From the NCBI GenBank assembly GCA_963575745.1, contig CAUYUJ010020578.1, forward strand, positions 43,501 through 107,500: a DNA stretch of 64,000 bases, given 5' to 3'. The DNA is from Prorocentrum cordatum. Taxonomy: Eukaryota; Sar; Dinophyceae; Prorocentrales; Prorocentraceae. This document shows, in pieces, positions 42,955 to 53,380 of this stretch (its first letter is position 1; every line of letters begins with the position of its first letter). A program made the position numbers and the translations under genes. Below the pieces are notes generated by a model that searched no databases, was not told where the DNA came from, and saw nothing but the letters and a program-made list of their open reading frames with translations.

Positions 42955-43145
42955 TTATTCGGGTCGGGCGAAAGGCTGGGGAAGGAAAGGGGTGTTGCGA
43001 AAGCTGCTGCGCACAGCTGGTTTCGGTCGTCCCGCCGAGGGGCCAGTCTTCGATGCATGGCTGCTTTCGGCACCAGGGGGCGCTCGGAAAATGAGCAACG
43101 TGAGCATCTGGACAAATCCCCGCTTGGCCACGCCCCCCTTTCGTC
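42955..43145 (+). repeat. Dispersed repeat, copy 1 of 2
   Basis: GGGCGAAAGGCTGGGGAAGG, GCTGGTTTCGG, CCGAGGGGCCAGTCTTCGAT and GAAAATGAGCAACGTGAGC align with 61619-61800 in the same order and orientation. Confidence 0.75.
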
Positions 43146-43265
43146 CAGCCCGCCTTGCTCGCGGGCCCGCGAGGCAGCTGGCGCCCCCCTGGCTGCGGCC
43201 AGGGCAAAGGACACGCATCGGTTTCACAGAAAAGAGGGCGGAAAGCGCGGGGTCGCGCGCCGACA

Positions 43266-43420
43266 GCATTTTTCCCAACCGTCCTGTGGTGTTGGGTCCT
43301 CGTGTTGAAGAGATGGTGCCGCGCGTCGCCTCCTTCCTCCTCTCCTCCTCCTCCTCCTCCTCCTCCTCCTCCTTCTCCTCCTCCTCCTCCTCCTCCTCCT
43401 CCTCCTCCCTCACCCATGCG
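43266..43420 (+). repeat. Satellite head, array A3
   Basis: TTTTTCCCAACCGTCCTGTG and GTGTTGGGTCCTCG, then AGAGATGGTGCC and a (CTC)n run, match the A1 head. Confidence 0.8.
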
Positions 43421-44459
43421 TTTCATCCACTCAGTATAGCGTTTCGTGCCCCCACAGGTAGCTCCACCGAAGGCCCCAGTGGGGGTGGCCGCATGCGTCT
43501 CCCACGGGTAGGACAGCGTTTCGTGGCCCCACACGGAGCTCCACCGAAAGCCCCAATGGGGGTTGCCGCGTGCGTATTCCACGCCCAGGACAGCGCTTCG
43601 TGGCCCCATGGGGAGCTCCACCTAAGACCCCAGTGGGGGTGGCCGCATGCGTCTCCCACGCCCAGGGCAGCGTCTGGTGGCCCCATGATGAGTACCACCG
43701 AGGGCCCCAATGGGGGTGACCGCATGCGCCTCCCTGGCCCACGACAGCGCTTCGTAGCCCCATAAGGAGCTCCACCGAAGGCCCCAGTGGGGGTGGCCGC
43801 ATGCGTCTCCCACGCATGGGACAGCGTTTCGTGGCCAGTGGGACCGTCCGCATGCGCCACGCACGCTCAGTTTGGCATTTTCACCCACCCAGCACAGCGT
43901 TTCGTGGCCACATAAAGGGGGCTCCACCGAAAACCCCACCGGGACCGCCCACATGCGTCCCCCACACCACATTTGGCAGTTTCACCTGCCCAGTACAGCG
44001 TTTCGTGGCCCCATAGGAAGCTCCACCGAAACGCCCAGTGGGACTGTCTGCGTGCATCCCGCACACCCATTATGGCATTTTCATCCACCCAGTATGGCGC
44101 TTCGTGGTCACATTAGGGGTTCCAGTGGGACCGTCCGCGTGCGCCTCGGAAACCCAATTTGGCATTTCCACATACCTAGTGCAGCGTTTCGTGGCCCCAT
44201 AGGGAGCTCGACCCCCAGTGGGACCGTCCGCATGCGCCCCAAAAACGCATTTTGGCATTCTTACATGCCCAGTACAACGTTTAGCCCCCAGTGGGATCGT
44301 CCGCTTGCGTCCCACACACCCAATTTAGCATTTTCACGCGCCCAGTGCAGCGCTTCGTGGCCCCATACGGGGCTCCACTAACGGCCCCCGTGTTACCGCC
44401 CGCATGCGTTCCCCCCACCCATTGCAGCGCTTCGTGGCCCCATGGGGGGCTTCACCGAA
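43421..44459 (+). repeat. Satellite array A3 (77-80-nt monomers)
   Basis: Anchors at about 43440, 43517 and 43594, continuing with CCCAGTACAGCG-class monomers. The array degrades after 43850, where parts of monomers are missing. Confidence 0.9.
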
Positions 44460-44516
44460 GACGATATTCACAATTGCGGTACCCACAACTGCATATGGTG
44501 GGTCCTTCGCCACAAT
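44460..44516 (+). repeat. Satellite tail, array A3
   Basis: GATATTCACAATTGCGGTAC, CCACAACTGCATATGG and TGGGTCCTTCGCCA. Confidence 0.85.
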
Positions 44517-44716
44517 AGTTTTTCATTTCGAACAGGTGTTGTTCGGTTCACGGTCCCTGGTTCTGCCGCCTTTGCCTCCCGCCCCTCCCCTACCCCAGTC
44601 AGTGTTGTCTGTCGCCTTCCAGCTGGCGGCTGGGCGTCGGCGCTAATCACCTACGCCGCCGCCGTTGATTTTCAATGTGGCGGGCGCCACCCCGCGATTC
44701 GCCAGAGCAGGGCAAC
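44517..44716. other. Spacer between arrays A3 and A4
   Basis: No gene or repeat was recognised. Confidence 0.4.
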
Positions 44717-44850
44717 CATTTTTCCCAACCATCCAGCGGTGTGCGGCCATCATTTTGAAACGACGGTCCCCGCGGTCTCCTCTTCTCCTTTTTTTCGCAT
44801 CCTCCCCTCTTCCTCCTCTCCTCCCTCCTCCCGCCACCCCCCGCAATTTG
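44717..44850 (+). repeat. Satellite head, array A4
   Basis: TTTTTCCCAACCATCCAGCG, then ATTTTGAAACGACGGTCCCC and TCTCCTC words, as for A1. Confidence 0.8.
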
Positions 44851-45856
44851 GCACAACCCTCACACGTTTTGTGGCCCCAGAATGAGCCCCACCGAAGGCC
44901 GTAGTGGAGATACCCGCGTGCGGTCCCCCCACACATTTTGGCACACCCATCGCGCGCTTCGTGGCTCCATTGGGAGCTCCACCGAAATCCCTCGTGAAGG
45001 TGCCCGCATGATGTGCTCGCGATCATTTTGGCACACCCCTTCACACGTTTCGTGGCCCCATAGGGAGCTCCACCGAAGGCCCTAGTGGGGGTGCCCGCAT
45101 GTGGCACCGACACCCAGTTCAGCACACCCCTCACACGTTTCGTGGCCCCACAGGGAGCTCCAGCGAAGGCCCTACTGGGGGTGTCCGCATGCGGCCCCCG
45201 CGCCCATTTCGGCACACTCATCGCACGCTTCGTTGCGCCATAATGGGCCCTACCGAAGGCCCTCGTGTGCGGTGCCCGCATGCGGTTCCCACACACATTT
45301 TGGCACACCCCTCACGCGTTTCGTGGCCCCATAGGGAACCCCGCCGAGAACCCCAGTGGGGTTGCCCGCACGCGGCCCCCACACCCATTTCGGCACATCT
45401 CTTACACGTTTCGTGGCCCCATAGGGAGCTCCACCAATGGCTTAGTGGGGGTGCCCGCACGCGGTCCCCAGACTTATTCGGCACACCCTTCTCAAATTCG
45501 TGGCCCTATAGGGAGCTCCACCGAATGCCCTAGTGGGGATGCCCGCATGCGGTCCCCACGCCCCTTTCGGCACACCCTTCAGACTGTTCGTGGCCCCGTA
45601 TGGGGCTCCACCGAAAGCCCGCATGCGGTCCCCGCACCCAGTTCAGCACACCCCTCACGCGTTTCGTGGCCCCATAGGAAGCTCCACCGAAGGCCCCATA
45701 CCACCGTCCACGTGCGCCCCCCGCACCCATGTCGGCACACCCCTCACACGCTTCGTGGCGGCCCCATAGGGAGCTCCACCGAAGGCCCACCGTCCACATT
45801 TGCCCGCCGCACCTCAGCACTTCCTTTACCAGAGTTCGTGGCCCCATCGGGGGCGC
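44851..45856 (+). repeat. Satellite array A4 (about 90-nt monomers)
   Basis: CACACGTTTCGTGGCCCCAT-class monomers with GTGCCCGCATGCGGTCCCC variable parts. Several monomers near the end are shortened. Confidence 0.95.
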
Positions 45857-45925
45857 CGCCGAATAATCTATTCACAATTGCGGTACGCACAACTGCATAT
45901 GGTTGGGTCCCGCACCCGGCTAATT
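45857..45925 (+). repeat. Satellite tail, array A4
   Basis: CTATTCACAATTGCGGTACG and CACAACTGCATATGGTTGGG, followed by a TAATTTT word also found after the A2 tail. Confidence 0.85.
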
Positions 45926-45959
45926 TTCCAACGTGCATCCCCCACAGATTTGTTCGTCA

Positions 45960-46503
45960 CAGGCTGGCTGATGGCGTTTATGATGACGACGGCGGCGATG
46001 ATGACGATGACGACGACGTTGCCGTCGTCGATGATGATTGGGATGGTCATGGTGATGACGAATGTGGTGTTTATGATGGTGATGATGTTGGCGATGATTT
46101 GGATGGTGATGATGGTGATGCTGATGATCATGATGCTGATGCTGCCGATGATGATGATGGTGGTGGTGATGCTGATGGTGGTGATGATGAGGAAGAGGAG
46201 GGGGACGCTGATAATGATAAGGATGATGCTGTTGCGGATGATGATGGCGATGACGGTGGCGATGCCTATGACGATGACGATGTTGCTGTTGTTGATTATG
46301 AAACTGATACTGATACTGCTACTGATGATGATGCTGATGATGATGGTGGCGATGGTGTTGATGATGCTGAGGATGACAAGAGTGTTGTTGCTGCGTCTGA
46401 CGATGATGATGAAGCTGATTGCGTGATGCTGAGTGCGTGATGATGACGATAATGGCGATGGCGATGAAAATGACGATGCTGCTGACTATGATGCTGCTGC
46501 TGT

Positions 46504-46562
<59 letters not shown>

Positions 46563-46790
46563 TTGCTGATGCTGACGATGACGATTATGATGGTACTGAT
46601 GCTGATGATTGTGATCTACTGAGAGTTCAAATGTTGCTGCTGCTTCTTATGATGATGCTGATGCTGCTGATGTTGACGATTGTGGTGGTGTTGATGATGG
46701 TGATGACGAGGATGGTTGTTAGTGGTGGTGGTTGTCGATGATGATGCTGATGCTGATGCTGATGACCATGCATTTCTTGTTGTTGGTGAT
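45960..46790. repeat. GAT/GCT/GTT trinucleotide array
   Basis: Degenerate triplet array with a pure (GAT)n core at 46505-46562. Met- and Asp-rich frames are artefacts. It lies immediately upstream of kinase-like exon 1. Confidence 0.9.
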
Positions 46791-46799
46791 GGTGATGAT

Positions 46800-46891
46800 G
46801 AGTTTGAGGAGGAAGTGAGTGGGCGAACTCCTTGTGGCCGCCAGATCGAATTCATCGGCAGGGGCGACTTCGCCACCGTGTACCGGGCTAG
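46800..46891 (+). CDS. Kinase-like exon 1 (glycine-rich loop)
   Basis: The frame reads FEEEVSGRTPCGRQIEF and then IGRGDFATVYRA. GRGDFATV matches the kinase subdomain I pattern G-x-G-x-x-F-x-x-V, which holds the ATP phosphates, preceded by the usual hydrophobic residue and followed by YRAR. The 3' limit is set by GGGCTAG|GACCC, a GA-type donor of the kind known in dinoflagellates. Joining to 48679 restores YRARSRLDQQ and continues subdomain II. The 5' limit is unknown; an acceptor such as GTGAG at about 46819 is possible, or the frame may continue from the GAT array. The kinase group cannot be told from this short piece. Confidence 0.5.
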
Positions 46892-48379
46892 GACCCTCGG
46901 CTTCTCTGTCTGCGTAGGAGAGTTTTTTGCCGCAGTGGGCCCCATGGCGAGGGATAGCAGGATGGGATGAGGGGGGGGGGCAGGGATGGGTTAAGGTAGG
47001 CTGAGGGAGAATGGGGAGGGGACAAAGCAGGGAGTTGGAGACGGAAGTGGGGAGTAAGGGCCAGAGAGAGGGACACAGAAATAGGATCTTGGGGAGGAAG
47101 GGGGAGGGAGACGGCGAACCTGCCACTCTTGTCTTGGTTCGAAGGGGAAGTCGTCGGTCAGGCGCTTGGCTCGGTTCGTTGTTCAAACATGCAATGTTCG
47201 ATCCACCGCCTTATTTGCAGCCCAGTCTGAGCGCGCCAACTATTTCGGGCGCAAGCTTCTTGGCAGACGCTTCAGCTAATTCATTGTTCGATTCACGGGG
47301 CGATGCCTGCTCAGCGACCATTAGTTGCTCAGCGCAGGGTCAGCCTGTAATGTATCTTGCATAGGTCGTGTATCAGAGCAGTAATGCAGTCAACATTGCT
47401 GCTCCAGTCTGAGCGGGGTGTGAAAAACCCTTCGAGAGTGGCCATCAGCTTTGTCATGCAGGCACCGCGGTACCGTTCGTGTTCCAGTAGCTCATCGAAT
47501 GATGGTTGTTCCGTTCGAGAGCAGATATGGACCATCCTGTCATCGCGTCACGATGCTGTTCAGTTCTCGTCACATCACGCAGTTGTACGATGGTGAACTC
47601 CTTCCCCGCCTCCTAGCTGGTGCTGTTGCTCCTCGTCCGTCCCTCCTGGATCACGAGAGACGGCGACCTCTATCCTTTGCCTTCCGTCCTCCGTCCTCCG
47701 TCCTCGTCCACCGTCCACCGTCTTTCCTCCTTCCTCCTTCCTCCTTCAGCCTCCCTCCTTTCCGCTCCACCTCATCCCTCATTCTTTCCCCTCCTCTACC
47801 CTTGATCCTCCCTCCTCCGCCTCCTTCCCCTCCTCTACCCTTGATCCTACCCTTGATCCTCCCTCCCTCCCGCCCTTGATCCTCCCTCCCTCCCTCCTCC
47901 TCCATCCTGCTTGAAAGTGCCATTCAGCTTGGTCTGCCCAGCTGGTTTGCAAGCACGCTGCCCAAGTAGGGCTGGGATTGCTCCGCGTCTGGAGCTTGAC
48001 AAGTTTGCTTGACGTTCGGGGATCAGTTTGAGTAGGTTGCGCCAGTTCACTGCGTGTGCGCGTGCTCGAAATCTTCGGTTGTAAATCTGTCCTAGCGTGT
48101 GTAGCCCGTACAGCTGTCAATTTCAATTCCACAGGCTGTCCCCCTTTCCTTTCCCTTCTTTCCATTTTCCTTTTTGATGGCAATCTGAAGTGCCCCAGCG
48201 GCTTGTCGTACCTGCTGATTTATAAGATCGTCTGTCTAGGAGGCCCATGTGCCAGTCAGTCGCGTCTAGCCAGGCTGGGGTGGCGGTCATGGTCAGGGCC
48301 GCTCCCAGGCGTCCCACGAGGATGAGGAGAATCATTCGGAGATCGAGGGAAATAGTGATGATGATGATGATGATGATGC

Positions 48380-48411
<32 letters not shown>

Positions 48412-48412
48412 C

Positions 48413-48457
<45 letters not shown>

Positions 48458-48463
48458 CGATGC

Positions 48464-48559
<96 letters not shown>

Positions 48560-48572
48560 CTGATGAGGATGC

Positions 48573-48608
<36 letters not shown>

Positions 48609-48678
48609 GGAGGAGGAGGAGGAGGAGGAGGAGGAGTGGGAGGAGGAGGAGGAAGATGTGGAGGTCGCTTTCCCCTAG
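46892..48678 (+). other. Proposed GA-AG intron of the kinase-like gene
   Basis: Starts GACCCTCGG after CTAG and ends TTTCCCCTAG before GAGCC, so CTAGGA occurs at both boundaries. It contains an unassigned part (46970-48340), a repeat of ACCCTTGATCCTCCCTCC units at 47795-47900, and a GAT/GAG array near its 3' end. Confidence 0.4.
48350..48655. repeat. (GAT)n array ending in (GAG)n
   Basis: Nearly pure GAT triplets with a few GCT, then GAG from 48607. It ends about 20 nt upstream of exon 2. Confidence 0.95.
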
Positions 48679-48712
48679 GAGCCGACTGGACCAGCAGCTC
48701 TACGCGGTCAAG
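48679..48712 (+). CDS. Kinase-like exon 2 (VAIK-type lysine)
   Basis: Spliced to exon 1 in phase 2, the frame reads SRLDQQLYAVK. LYAVK is kinase subdomain II with the ATP-anchoring Lys, at the expected distance of 16 residues from the last Val of the glycine-rich loop. A GT follows the AAG codon (48713), so the exon may be only 34 nt long; alternatively it reads on to a TGA near 48806. The acceptor is CCCCTAG|GAGC. Confidence 0.45.
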
Positions 48713-49149
48713 GTCCGCGCGGCCGCTTGCTTTTCTAATTGTCTCGGGGCAGCCCTGTGGCCGATGTGCACGAGCAGTAGGAGCAGAGACAGCCCGTGCT
48801 TCGGGTGAATATTTTGGAGTAGCCGCAATGCTTCTCGCGCGCATGGATCTTCTGACGTATCTTGGACCGCGGGGAGGGATGATGATGGGGAGGAAGCGGA
48901 AGATTTGGGTTGTGGAGGAGGGGTAGGAGGGTGAGTGAGAGGGAGAGGCCGAGGACGACGGGGAGGATGAGGAGGAGGTCGTTTCGAGAAAGCGGAATTG
49001 CGACATTTATTTTTGCAGTAGTTTTAGGCCCTGCCACCTGGGGCCGTCCTCGTCGTGCGGGTGCCCCTTGCGACTCTTGTGTTCCCATCAATTCACCGCT
49101 AATCAGCATGGTACGAAGGTCTACAACCAGCTGCCGCTTATATGCAATC
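48713..49149. other. Unassigned, possibly intron
   Basis: No recognisable coding motif. Confidence 0.3.
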
Positions 49150-49497
49150 TTCTCAGATACTTCTGGTGATGGTGATGATGACGACGGCGATGACAATGAC
49201 TATGGCAATGACGATGCTTCTTTGTGATGATGGTGAGGATGGTGGTATTGATGATGACAATGATGAATGTTACGACGATGACAATGCTGAGGATGCTGAT
49301 GACATTAATGCTGGTAATATCTATGGATGCTGATGGTAATACTATCACTGCTGATGATGATGATGACGATGCTGATGGTGCTGCTGCTGATGATGCTGAT
49401 GATGCTGATGAAGTTGATGACGATTAAGATGATGATGCTGACGATGCTGCTGATGATGTTGGCAATGATGATGTTAATGATGATGATGACGATGATG

Positions 49498-49529
<32 letters not shown>

Positions 49530-49737
49530 GATGCTGCTGATGATGATGATGATGATACTGATGATGATGATGCTGATGCTGATGCTGATGCTGATGATGA
49601 TGATGCTGATGATGATGCTGATGATGATGATGACGATGCTGCTGCTGATGATGATGCTGCTGATGATGATGACGATGATGATGATGATGACGATGATGAT
49701 GATGATGATGCTGATGCTGCTGCTGATGATGATGATT

Positions 49738-49771
<34 letters not shown>

Positions 49772-49819
49772 CACTGATGATGATGATGACACTGATGATG
49801 ATGATGATGATGATGATGC

Positions 49820-49857
<38 letters not shown>

Positions 49858-49890
49858 GTGATGATGCTGCTGCTGATGATGACGATACGG
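49150..49890. repeat. GAT/GCT trinucleotide array
   Basis: About 740 nt of GAT, GCT and GAC triplets. The His-, Ile- and Met/Leu-rich frames are artefacts. Confidence 0.95.
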
Positions 49891-49894
49891 CGCC

Positions 49895-49970
49895 GATGTT
49901 GATCGCGCCCGCCGATAACGATGACGATGCCCTCGCGTTGGAGATGAAGGGCTTGGAAGGAGTTCGACAT
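49895..49970 (+). CDS. Possible kinase-like exon 3 (helix C)
   Basis: In the frame that would continue exon 2 in phase 0, the sequence reads DDALALEMKGLEGVRH, resembling kinase helix C with its conserved Glu, followed by the H of the usual HPNIV motif. CAT is followed by GC, a donor used in dinoflagellates. No AG acceptor exists for more than 60 nt upstream, because the GAT array intervenes. The exon assignment is therefore tentative, and no following exon was found. Confidence 0.25.
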
Positions 49971-49984
49971 GCGCGCGCGGCCGA

Positions 49985-50275
49985 CGCACGATAATGGCCC
50001 GCATGGTATGATTTGACACGGAGCGTGCCCCCCCCTAGCACGCGCGCACGGGCGTTCGGATGAGCTCGACATGCTGCGCGAGAGGTCTGTTTGGCAGAAT
50101 CTGTTGACGATATTTGAAAACCCATGGCTTTCTTAAAAATTGGCATGAGCGCGCGCAGTCATTTTTACACCTTGATGTTGCGAGACCATGTTTTTCCCCG
50201 CATCCTGAGTGTGGATCTTGTTTTCCTACAACACCCTCTCCTTCTCCTTCTCCTCCTTCTCCTTCCCCCGCCTCC
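49985..50275. other. Unassigned sequence
   Basis: Pyrimidine-rich CTTCTCC repeats lie near 50238-50270. No gene was seen. Confidence 0.4.
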
Positions 50276-50372
50276 CTACCATACCATACCACACCACCTA
50301 CCATACCATACCACACCTGCAATTCCAAAGCTACCATACAATACCGAAGCTATCATACCATACCTAACACTC
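50276..50372. repeat. CCATA pentanucleotide repeats
   Basis: CCATACCATACCACACC-type units occur over about 95 nt. Confidence 0.85.
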
Positions 50373-50522
50373 CAGGGAAGCCGCGCATCAGGTTCCGTGC
50401 CCCTCCTACTCCTCCAGGGAGGCCCCGCCTGTGCAGGCCTATTTGGCCGCCCTGGGCTGGCGTAAGTTCGAAAAGGCCAGGGCGCGATCTTACTTCACTG
50501 GGGGGGCATGTGGATAGCTGAT

Positions 50523-50600
50523 TGCTTCCCAACCGTCCTGTGGTGGGCCATCGCTTTCAAGAGACGCAACTCCGCGTTGCCCTCCTCCTTCCCCCCCGCA
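50523..50600 (+). repeat. Isolated satellite head
   Basis: TTCCCAACCGTCCTGTGGTG, GCTTTCAAGAGACGCAACTC and CGCGTTGCCCTCC match the head module but are not followed by satellite monomers. Confidence 0.65.
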
Positions 50601-50784
50601 GGAACACGCTCCATAATCTGCCCCTCCCTGCCGCTCCGCGCACCGCGGGCTTCCCAGGTCCAGAAGCGCCAGCACTCCGGCGGCGCCGTTCCCGCCGCGG
50701 CGCTGCGGGAGGCCAGGGAGCGAGCCCGGGACGCCTCGAAGGAGAGAGTCGGCGGCGAGCGAGGGGGGGAAGCGAGAGGGGGCG

Positions 50785-50925
50785 GGCCTTCTCAGAAGGC
50801 TCGGAAGTCCTCCGGCCTTCTGAGGAGTTTTCTAAGCCTCCCCCGAAGACAGAACAGCTTTTCAGAAGGCACAAAGGCTTCTGAGAAGTCACGCTGCCTT
50901 CTGAGAAGGCTTTCTCCTTCTCATT
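50785..50925. repeat. Cluster of CCTTCTGAGAAGG palindromes
   Basis: Five or six variants (CCTTCTCAGAAGGC, CTTTTCAGAAGGC, GGCTTCTGAGAAG, GCCTTCTGAGAAGGC) lie within 140 nt. Confidence 0.75.
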
Positions 50926-51314
50926 TCCCCCCCTCGCTCGCCGCCAAAGAGAGGTGATGGGACAGGTGTGTGCGGGTGGGCACGGGCTCCAGCAGCGGAC
51001 GATCGAGCATGGCAGGATACGGGTCCAGCAGGCCAAACAGAGCAAGAGCATCAACCACGCAGCCGTCTGCAGTTTCCTGATTTCGTCGAGCCGCATTTCT
51101 CCGATCAGGGACACCACTGCAGCTTAGGGCGGCCGCGCTTCCGGACCAAGTGCCACTGTCTCGGCGCAGTGCCCTCTGGCTTGCACCAAGAGCCTTAAAC
51201 AGTTGTCGTAAGGCAAACGCGTTATTTTTTCGTATGATTGCACGTGCCTTTGGCGCAATGTCTCACTCAGGGGGGACAGCTTGCGCAAACGATAAAACTG
51301 TGGCCTTTGAAGCT
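50926..51314. other. Unassigned sequence
   Basis: No gene was recognised; it may contain the degraded 3' part of the minus-strand LINE. Confidence 0.35.
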
Positions 51315-52300
51315 CTAGAATAGTATGCGTGCTGGATCCTCAGAATGCGTCGTAGCGACACGATGGTCTGCTTGTAATATCCAGAAAGACTCCAAGTTGT
51401 ATGAAAGCTTGGGTACCACGATAGCGTCACACAGGCGAATCTTCCGAGACTCGCTGATACTGGCGTGGTTCCAGCATTTGTTCATCAATTTGAATATGCC
51501 TCTAGCTTCCCCCAGCCGTCTTGTAACCTCCAGCTTGCTCTCTGCAGCGTTGTGCAAAAGTCCACCCAATTACATTGCTTGTTGAACATTTTTAATCGGC
51601 TGCATAGACGGGTCTCGCACCACCCCCTCATTGTTTACTGTCGTTGCAACGGTTTTCCCCAATTTAAATCGAGGCCGTATTGCTTACCCGCACCAACCGT
51701 GATATCTAAAAGAATATGTAGTTTCAGTGGGTGCGCGCTCACGAGCATCGTGTCGTCGGCGTATAGTATGTCATTGCACACCACATAGGCTGGTTCTTTG
51801 ACATCCACGGACATGGCGCGGTACATGTTGTCAACGTCGAAGCACGTCACAGTTTGCATGAGAATGAAAAGATATGAAGACAGAGGGCACCCTTGAGCTA
51901 TACCTGCAAGTTGTTGCCTCATTGTAGAGTCCCCGGCTGGATCTTTCAATACACAGCGGCGCGTTTTGTAGATTGAAGCTATGAGTGATAGCAAGGGCTC
52001 CAGAGTGCCAAATCTCGCCAACGCCTTGATCAGCGCGTCGTGCTTGATCCTGTCAAAACCTTGGCCCAATCGAGTAGCACAGCGATCAAACCAGGCTCCT
52101 TCGTGTACTGGGCGGCGTCTATCATGCGGCGGGCAATTGAAATTGCATCAATAGTGCTGCGACCCGGTCTGAAACCGAACTGTGTTGGTCGTAATCTGTC
52201 TTCTGCTCCTCCTCGCTGCAATCGTTTTTGGATCATCCAGGCCAGCACCTTGTAGCCCACCGGTAGAAGGGAGATGTCTCGAGCGAACCACTTGTCTTCA
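51315..52300 (-). pseudogene. LINE (non-LTR) reverse transcriptase, frame-shifted
   Basis: Minus strand: MGYKVLAWMIQKRL, TQFGFRPGRSTIDAI, then LLDWAKV (motif A region). A single-nucleotide loss near 52060 shifts into GFDRIKHDALIKALARFG, GIAQGCPLSSYLFILM (motif B), ILYADDTMLVSAHPLKLH (motif C, both Asp present) and GLDLNWGK (motif D). A second shift near 51600 leads to NAAESKLEVTRRLGEARGIF and AIVVPKLSYNLESFWI, the thumb and connection. The element copies its RNA at a nicked target in vivo. This copy is 5'- and 3'-truncated and frame-broken. It looks like the RT core of the family whose tail is at 2850-4865, but sequence overlap is too small to prove it. Confidence 0.75.
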
Positions 52301-52329
52301 CGTGATCAGTTCGCCCAGGCGTATGTCTA

Positions 52330-53095
52330 GCATGAGGTGGCACGTCTACTGGCACGTTCCGTAGCGCGTCCCCTTGGTACGTCCCGCGGTGCGTCCCCGT
52401 GGCACGTCCCCTGGCACGTCGCCTGGTGCGTCCATTGGGACGTTCCCGCGGCGCGTCCTCCTAGCATGTCCCCCTGTCAATTAGCTCTGGGGCAGCTACA
52501 ATGTGCTCAGGCAGCTCGAGCTTAAGATCCAGATCAGTTCGGTCAGGACTCGGATACAAAGGAGGACTCGATCCGCAGTATTAGAGAGCACAATCGCGGC
52601 ATGGCACGTCGCAGTTCAGCACGGCGCAGCACAGCACAGCCCTCGGCACGGTACATCAAGATCGATACACTCAGCATTGCAACCCGTGGCGCGTCCCGTG
52701 GCGAGTCCCCCTGGCACGTCGCGCGGCGCGTCCCTTGGCACATCCCGTGGCACGTCCATTGGCACGTTCCGTAGCGCGTCCCCTTGGCACGTCCCGCGGT
52801 GCGTCCCCGTGGCACGTCCCCTGGCACTTCGCCTGGTGCGTCCCTTGGGACGTTCCGCGGCGCGTCCTCCTAGCATGTCCCCCTGTCAATTAGCCCTGGG
52901 GCAGCTACTTTGTGCTCAGGCAGCTCGAGCTTAAGATCTAGATCAGTTCGGTCAGGACTCGGATACAAAGGAGGACTCGATCCACAACGCTATAAAGCAC
53001 AATCGCGGCATGGCACATCGCATTTCAGCACGGTGCAGCACAGCACAGCCTTCGGCACGGTACACCAAGATCTTTATTTTCAGCATTGAATGTGT
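52330..53095. repeat. 410-nt tandem duplication containing a CGTCCCNTGGCA minisatellite
   Basis: GTAGCGCGTCCCCTTGG at 52361 recurs at 52771. Likewise CTCCTAGCATGTCCCCCTGT, GCTCGAGCTTAAGATC and GCACAATCGCGGCATGGCAC recur 410 nt apart. Inside each copy are ten-nt-scale repeats of the form GGCACGTCCC. Confidence 0.9.
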
Positions 53096-53380
53096 CCGTC
53101 GCCCAATCACGTGTCTTTGAAGCGTTGCCATGCCTGATCATGTTCGGCTACCCCCCTCGCGCGTTTAGCAACAATTAACAATAAGGAGGCAGAAAGCAGG
53201 ACTGTAACAGTGGAAACTGGAAACTGCAACCGGTACAGGGAGCTGCAATCCTAAGCTTCGGAGCCTGATGGCCCCGCGATGGGGCCGACGGATTACTCGG
53301 CAAGTTGAGGCGGTCAGCAGGATCGACGGCCTCGTTCTTACCATTTGGAGCTTTAGTTTTTCAGCATGCTGGTCCACATA
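53096..53380. other. Unassigned sequence
   Basis: No gene was recognised. Confidence 0.4.
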
